A DNA stretch of 64,000 nt from Psychrobacillus sp. FSL H8-0483. GTDB lineage: Bacteria > Bacillota > Bacilli > Bacillales_A > Planococcaceae. A program made the position numbers and the translations under genes. Location: NCBI RefSeq assembly GCF_038637725.1, contig NZ_CP152052.1, positions 665,501-729,500 of the forward strand. The letters run 5' to 3'. The notes under the pieces were generated by a model. That model saw nothing but the letters and a program-made list of their open reading frames with translations. It did not search any database and had not been told where the DNA came from. Of this stretch, positions 60,790 through 64,000 are shown in pieces (within the stretch, counting starts at the first letter, position 1; each line of letters opens with the position of its first letter).

Positions 60790-61540
60790 GTCAAAATGTT
60801 CCTAGTAAATGTCTCGATAAGACAAATATTACCATCAATGAGACCAACTATACATCGAACCAAAAGGAAGCTCTTTGCATCCGCAAAGAGCAATTTCCAA
60901 GGCAAAATGTACCCAGTAAAATGGGTGAACGAGACAGACCACACCGTCAACACGACCAACTACACATCGAACGCGACAAACAACACCCCGAACACGACAA
61001 ACCACCATCCCAAAGCGACAAACCCACAAATCGAAGCTTTTCGCCTCTGCGAAAAGCCACATCCAACCAAAAGGAAGCTCTTTGCATTCGCAAAGAGCAA
61101 TTTCCAAGCCAAAATGTTCCCAGTAAATGGCTGAACGAGACAGACCACACCGTCAACACGACCAACTACACATCGAACGCGACAAACAACATCCCGAACA
61201 CGACAAACCACCAGCCCAAAGCGACAAACCCACAAGTCGAAGCTTTTCGCCCCAGCGAAAAGCCACATCCAACCAAAAGGAAGCTCTTTGCATCCGCAAA
61301 GAGCAATTTCCATGCCGAAATGTTCCCAGTAATTGGCTGAACGAGACAGACCACACCGTGAACACGACAAACAACACCTCGAACACGACAAACAACACAT
61401 CGAACACGACCAACTACACATCGAACACGACAAACAACACCCCGAACACGACAAACCACCCGCCCAAAGCGACAAACCACCAACACAACCCGCTGAACCC
61501 AACAAAAAAAGCCCTCCGCCTAAGCGAAAAGCCCAAATAA
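60790..61540 (+). repeat. Tandem ~207-bp super-repeats built of 21-bp units and hairpins
   Basis: Super-repeats begin (at CAAAATGTTCC) near 60903, 61110 and 61316, with a partial copy at 60792. Each has five or more 21-bp units: in copy 1 at 60927, 60948, 60969, 60990, 61011; in copy 2 from 61133; in copy 3 eight unit positions from 61339 (the eighth degenerate). The unit is GAACACGACAAACAACACCTC-like. Between units lie two perfect hairpins, GCTTTTCGC/GCGAAAAGC and GCTCTTTGC/GCAAAGAGC, each with a 4-base loop. Several frames stay open because the period is a multiple of three; no start site or conserved protein supports a gene. Confidence 0.85.
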
Positions 61541-61544
61541 TCCA

Positions 61545-62099
61545 CTAAAAACTGTGCGTCATCGCCCAAACTGCCACGGCATCCTCGTCGCTTACATTCA
61601 TAAACCGATGCGGCAGCGTGCTATCAAAGTAAATACTATCCCCTTCATAAATCGTATGAATTTCTCCCTCGACTTCCACGCTCAAACTCCCAGCTAGCAT
61701 AAGGCCGCACTCTTCGCCAGCGTGATACATAAGCGGCGCGTCCAAATCTTCCCCAGGAGAGACGATCATCTTAAAGAAGCTCATCTGCTTCCCGGTACTC
61801 GGTGACAACAACTGGTAGCTTACATTTGGTCGCACACGCTTGATCGAATTAGTTTCGCCAGCTCGAGAAATAGTAACTGCATTGGATACTTCAGTCTCAA
61901 AAAATGAAAACACGGGAACTTTTAAACTATGACTTAATTTCCAAAGTGTCTCTAAAGAAGGGGACACTTGTCCTCTCTCAATTTGAGAAATCATACTTTG
62001 GCTCACCCCCGCAAGCCTTGCCAGTTCTTCTGATGTCAAGCCTTGTAGCCTACGTAAATACCTTATTCGCTTGCCGACTTCCTCTTTTGGAAATTCCAA
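61545..62099 (-). CDS. XRE-cupin transcriptional regulator
   Basis: This 184-aa protein has an N-terminal HTH_3 domain (GKRIRYLRRLQGLTSEELARLAGVSQSMISQIE, about residues 8-40) and a C-terminal cupin sensor domain (HAGEECGLMLAGSLSVEV and PHRFMN). The family includes PuuR-type amino-acid and polyamine regulators. TTG 62099 follows AAAGGGGTG; the ATG ten codons upstream has none. It is divergent from an amino-acid ABC transporter, which it probably controls (inference). Confidence 0.88.
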   Translation of the reverse strand: MEFPKEEVGKRIRYLRRLQGLTSEELARLAGVSQSMISQIERGQVSPSLETLWKLSHSLKVPVFSFFETEVSNAVTISRAGETNSIKRVRPNVSYQLLSPSTGKQMSFFKMIVSPGEDLDAPLMYHAGEECGLMLAGSLSVEVEGEIHTIYEGDSIYFDSTLPHRFMNVSDEDAVAVWAMTHSF

Positions 62100-62367
62100 T
62101 TTAGCACCCCTTTTTGAATAAATATGCATAAAACAGAATAATTAAAATTGTAAATAATGAGAATAATTGCAAGGAGTTACACATAAAATGCTAATGTAAT
62201 AGGATTTTTCCTATATTTTACACCTTTTTACAAGCAGTGTAAATAATTAAAATATTAAGCTAATTAATTTTTTATGTAGACACATGAATATCAATAACTT
62301 ATACTACTAATAATTCAGTAATTTCAGAATGGGGAACTGAATAATAGTTAAATGGGGGTAAATGTAC
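62100..62367. other. Divergent promoter region before the ABC transporter
   Basis: AT-rich, without a gene. It must hold the promoters of the XRE-cupin regulator and the transporter, but no operator could be picked out with confidence. Confidence 0.4.
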
Positions 62368-63195
62368 ATGAAAAAATGGTTAGCAGCAGTACTTATGATT
62401 TCATTTTTAGTCATTGCAGGTTGTAGTAATGATTCGGGTGGGGGAGTATCCACGGAAAACTCAACTATTCAAAAAGTATTAAAAGAGAAAAAACTAGTTA
62501 TCGGGATGTCTCCAGGATATTTCCCATTTGATATGAAAGACCCAAATGGCGATTTCGTTGGGTATGATGTAGACACAGCAAACGCACTTGGAGCAGCACT
62601 TGGAAAAGATATTAAAGTAGAATTTAAGCAATTCACATTTGACGGCCTAATTCCTGCGTTAAATACAGGCGAAGTCGATATGGTATTCGCTGGTATGACT
62701 ATTCGTGGTGACCGTGCATTAGCAGTAAGTTTCGCAAACCCATATTTCCAAACAGGTCAAGCTGTCATGGTTCCAGGATCAGATACAACGACAAAAACAT
62801 GGCAAGAACTTGATGTAAAAGGCAATAAAATCGCTGTAGGAATCGGAACAACAGGCGCATTACTTGCAAAAGATGTATTTAAAAACGCGCAAATCTTAGA
62901 CTTCGAAGAATTCCCATCAGCAGCAGCAGCTATGGCTCAAGGGGAAGCAGATGCAGTAGTATACGATGAACCTGCTATCGCAGTTTGGAAGTTGAGAAAT
63001 GGTGACTCTATTAAACAATTAGAAGGATTAATTTCTACGGAAAATCTTGGGATTGCTTTAAAGAAAAACGACTTCGAAACAATTCAATGGGTGAACTCAT
63101 TCCTGGACAGCTACTTAGGAAGCCCAACAGAGCTTGCGTCTCGCGAAAAATGGTTTGAAACTTCTGATTGGTTATCGGAAGTAGTAGAAGAGTAA
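62368..63195 (+). CDS. Amino-acid ABC transporter substrate-binding lipoprotein
   Basis: This 275-aa family-3 solute-binding protein has lipobox VIAGC after a short signal sequence, KLVIGMSPGYFPFDMKD at the start of the mature fold, the GYDVDTANALG helix and FDGLIPALNTGEVDMV. Ligand likely a polar amino acid such as glutamine, glutamate or arginine. ATG 62368 fits GGGGG best; ATG 62362 is too close. Confidence 0.9.
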   Translation: MKKWLAAVLMISFLVIAGCSNDSGGGVSTENSTIQKVLKEKKLVIGMSPGYFPFDMKDPNGDFVGYDVDTANALGAALGKDIKVEFKQFTFDGLIPALNTGEVDMVFAGMTIRGDRALAVSFANPYFQTGQAVMVPGSDTTTKTWQELDVKGNKIAVGIGTTGALLAKDVFKNAQILDFEEFPSAAAAMAQGEADAVVYDEPAIAVWKLRNGDSIKQLEGLISTENLGIALKKNDFETIQWVNSFLDSYLGSPTELASREKWFETSDWLSEVVEE

Positions 63196-63226
63196 AACAC
63201 TCTGGCAGCTTAGAGGAGGATCAACA

Positions 63227-63886
63227 ATGTATCAATACAACTGGAGTGTCATTCCACAAAATATGGATGTGTTCATCGATGGTGCACTCAAAACGCTGGA
63301 AATCTCAGCAATCGCGATCCTTTTGGCGATTCCAATCGGCATCATCTTTGGCCTTGGCCGTATTTCCAAAAACAAAGTCATTCTATTTATATCATCTACG
63401 TACGTAGAAATAATTCGCGGGGTACCACTACTCGTTCTATTAATGTGGATATTCTACGTGCTAGGACAGGTATTTAGATTAGGCTCGTATTGGGGCTCCA
63501 TTGTGGGACTCGCGATATTTGCCGGTGCATTTATCGCTGAAATCGTTCGTACGGGGATTCAAGCGGTACCTAAAGGACAGATGGAAGCAGCGCGATCACT
63601 TGGTATGTCTCATACAAAAGCAATGACACATATTATTTTGCCGCAAGCATTTAGACGAGTATTACCGCCGCTTGCATCACAATTTATTATGTTAATAAAA
63701 GATTCATCCCTTGTATCTATTATCGCAGCAACCGACTTAACACTAAACGCAAAAAACCTAGTAGCAACATCGTTCCGCTCGATTGAAGTATGGACTTTCG
63801 TTGCACTAATCTATTTCATCATGACCTTCAGCTTATCGCTAATCATTCGATACTTCGAAAAACGATTACTGAAAAGCGAAGCATAA
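63227..63886 (+). CDS. Amino-acid ABC transporter permease
   Basis: This 219-aa HisM/GlnP-type permease has about five helices, EIIRGVPLLVLLMW near the N-terminus and the EAA loop MEAARSLGMSHTKAMTHIILPQAFRRVLPP that docks the ATPase. It works with the binding protein before it and the ATPase after it. Confidence 0.93.
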   Translation: MYQYNWSVIPQNMDVFIDGALKTLEISAIAILLAIPIGIIFGLGRISKNKVILFISSTYVEIIRGVPLLVLLMWIFYVLGQVFRLGSYWGSIVGLAIFAGAFIAEIVRTGIQAVPKGQMEAARSLGMSHTKAMTHIILPQAFRRVLPPLASQFIMLIKDSSLVSIIAATDLTLNAKNLVATSFRSIEVWTFVALIYFIMTFSLSLIIRYFEKRLLKSEA

Positions 63887-63907
63887 CGTTAAGGAGGGTG
63901 TACCCAA

Positions 63908-64000
63908 ATGATTTCTATCAAAAATGTCAATAAAAGCTTCGGCGACCACCACGTCCTAACCGACGTTTCGCTCGAAGTACCAAAATCGAATGTAGTTGCA
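63908..64000 (+). CDS. Amino-acid ABC transporter ATP-binding protein, N-terminal part
   Basis: The first 31 codons (MISIKNVNKSFGDHHVLTDV...) match the start of GlnQ/HisP-type ATPases; the Walker A motif lies beyond the window. GGAGGG site before ATG 63908. It is the third gene of the transporter operon. Confidence 0.85.
   Translation, partial: MISIKNVNKSFGDHHVLTDVSLEVPKSNVVA

Noticed and set aside
60775-61540. Several overlapping open frames on both strands with TN-rich or RDK-rich repeats
   Set aside because: The 21-bp period keeps frames open; there is no ribosome site or conserved start, and several frames are equally open.

Overview
The window is a stretch of low-GC, spore-forming Bacillota chromosome, most likely Planococcaceae (Psychrobacillus, Lysinibacillus or Sporosarcina type). 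It carries spoIIR, spoIID, spoIIQ and spoIIID, two murA paralogues, arginine phosphatase ywlE and RsgI/SigI. Its gene order follows the B. subtilis order spo0F-fbaA-tal-murAB-glpX-rho-rpmE-tdk-prfA-prmC-spoIIR-ywlC-mntP-ywlE-rpiB-ywlG-glyA-upp-mnaA-atp-ywzB-murAA-spoIID-spoIIQ-spoIIID-mbl-flhOP-fabZ-ywpF-ssbB-ywqAB. The genus is inference; the synteny is from general knowledge.

Region by region: 1-5.9 kb holds the end of spo0F, central carbon genes (fbaA, transaldolase, glpX), murAB and rho. A MITE-like element (5.9-6.2 kb) and a palindrome separate rho from rpmE. 6.6-16.3 kb is translation and sporulation housekeeping (rpmE, tdk, prfA, prmC, spoIIR, sua5, mntP, ywlE, rpiB, ywlG, glyA). A DnaA-box cluster lies at the spoIIR/sua5 junction, and a sensor-poor chemotaxis receptor gene is translationally coupled to ywlE. 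A second MITE copy follows glyA. 16.8-27.8 kb has upp, mnaA, the full F1Fo ATP synthase operon, ywzB and murAA.

At 27.9-30.0 kb the conserved order is interrupted by a NERD-domain gene (frameshifted near its C-terminus), with DNA built from 21-bp repeats on both sides. 30.0-43.5 kb resumes core synteny: sporulation genes with recognisable sigmaF/sigmaE promoters, mbl, flagellar rod-like genes, epuA, fabZ, ywpF, ssbB with a ComK box, and the SNF2/SWIM pair ywqAB. 43.6-54.3 kb is more lineage-specific: small orphans, an S41 protease, a membrane protein/HlyD-like pair, yhdT-panF, an EamA transporter, and sigI-rsgI behind a secreted protein with a possible sigmaI promoter. It is punctuated by four copies of a palindromic REP-like repeat. 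54.3-58.5 kb is the argCJBD operon. 58.8-61.5 kb has SRPBCC and DUF1761 genes and a second, intact NERD paralogue, again followed by a 21-bp-period array. The end has a cupin-HTH regulator divergent from an amino-acid ABC transporter that runs off the window.

The most unusual feature is a two-level repeat architecture: 21-bp units with a GACMAA-like core, in phase over several units, nested in 163-bp or about 207-bp super-repeats. It is found beside both NERD genes and as a five-unit fragment between rsgI and argC. I know of no described element of this kind; its function is open.
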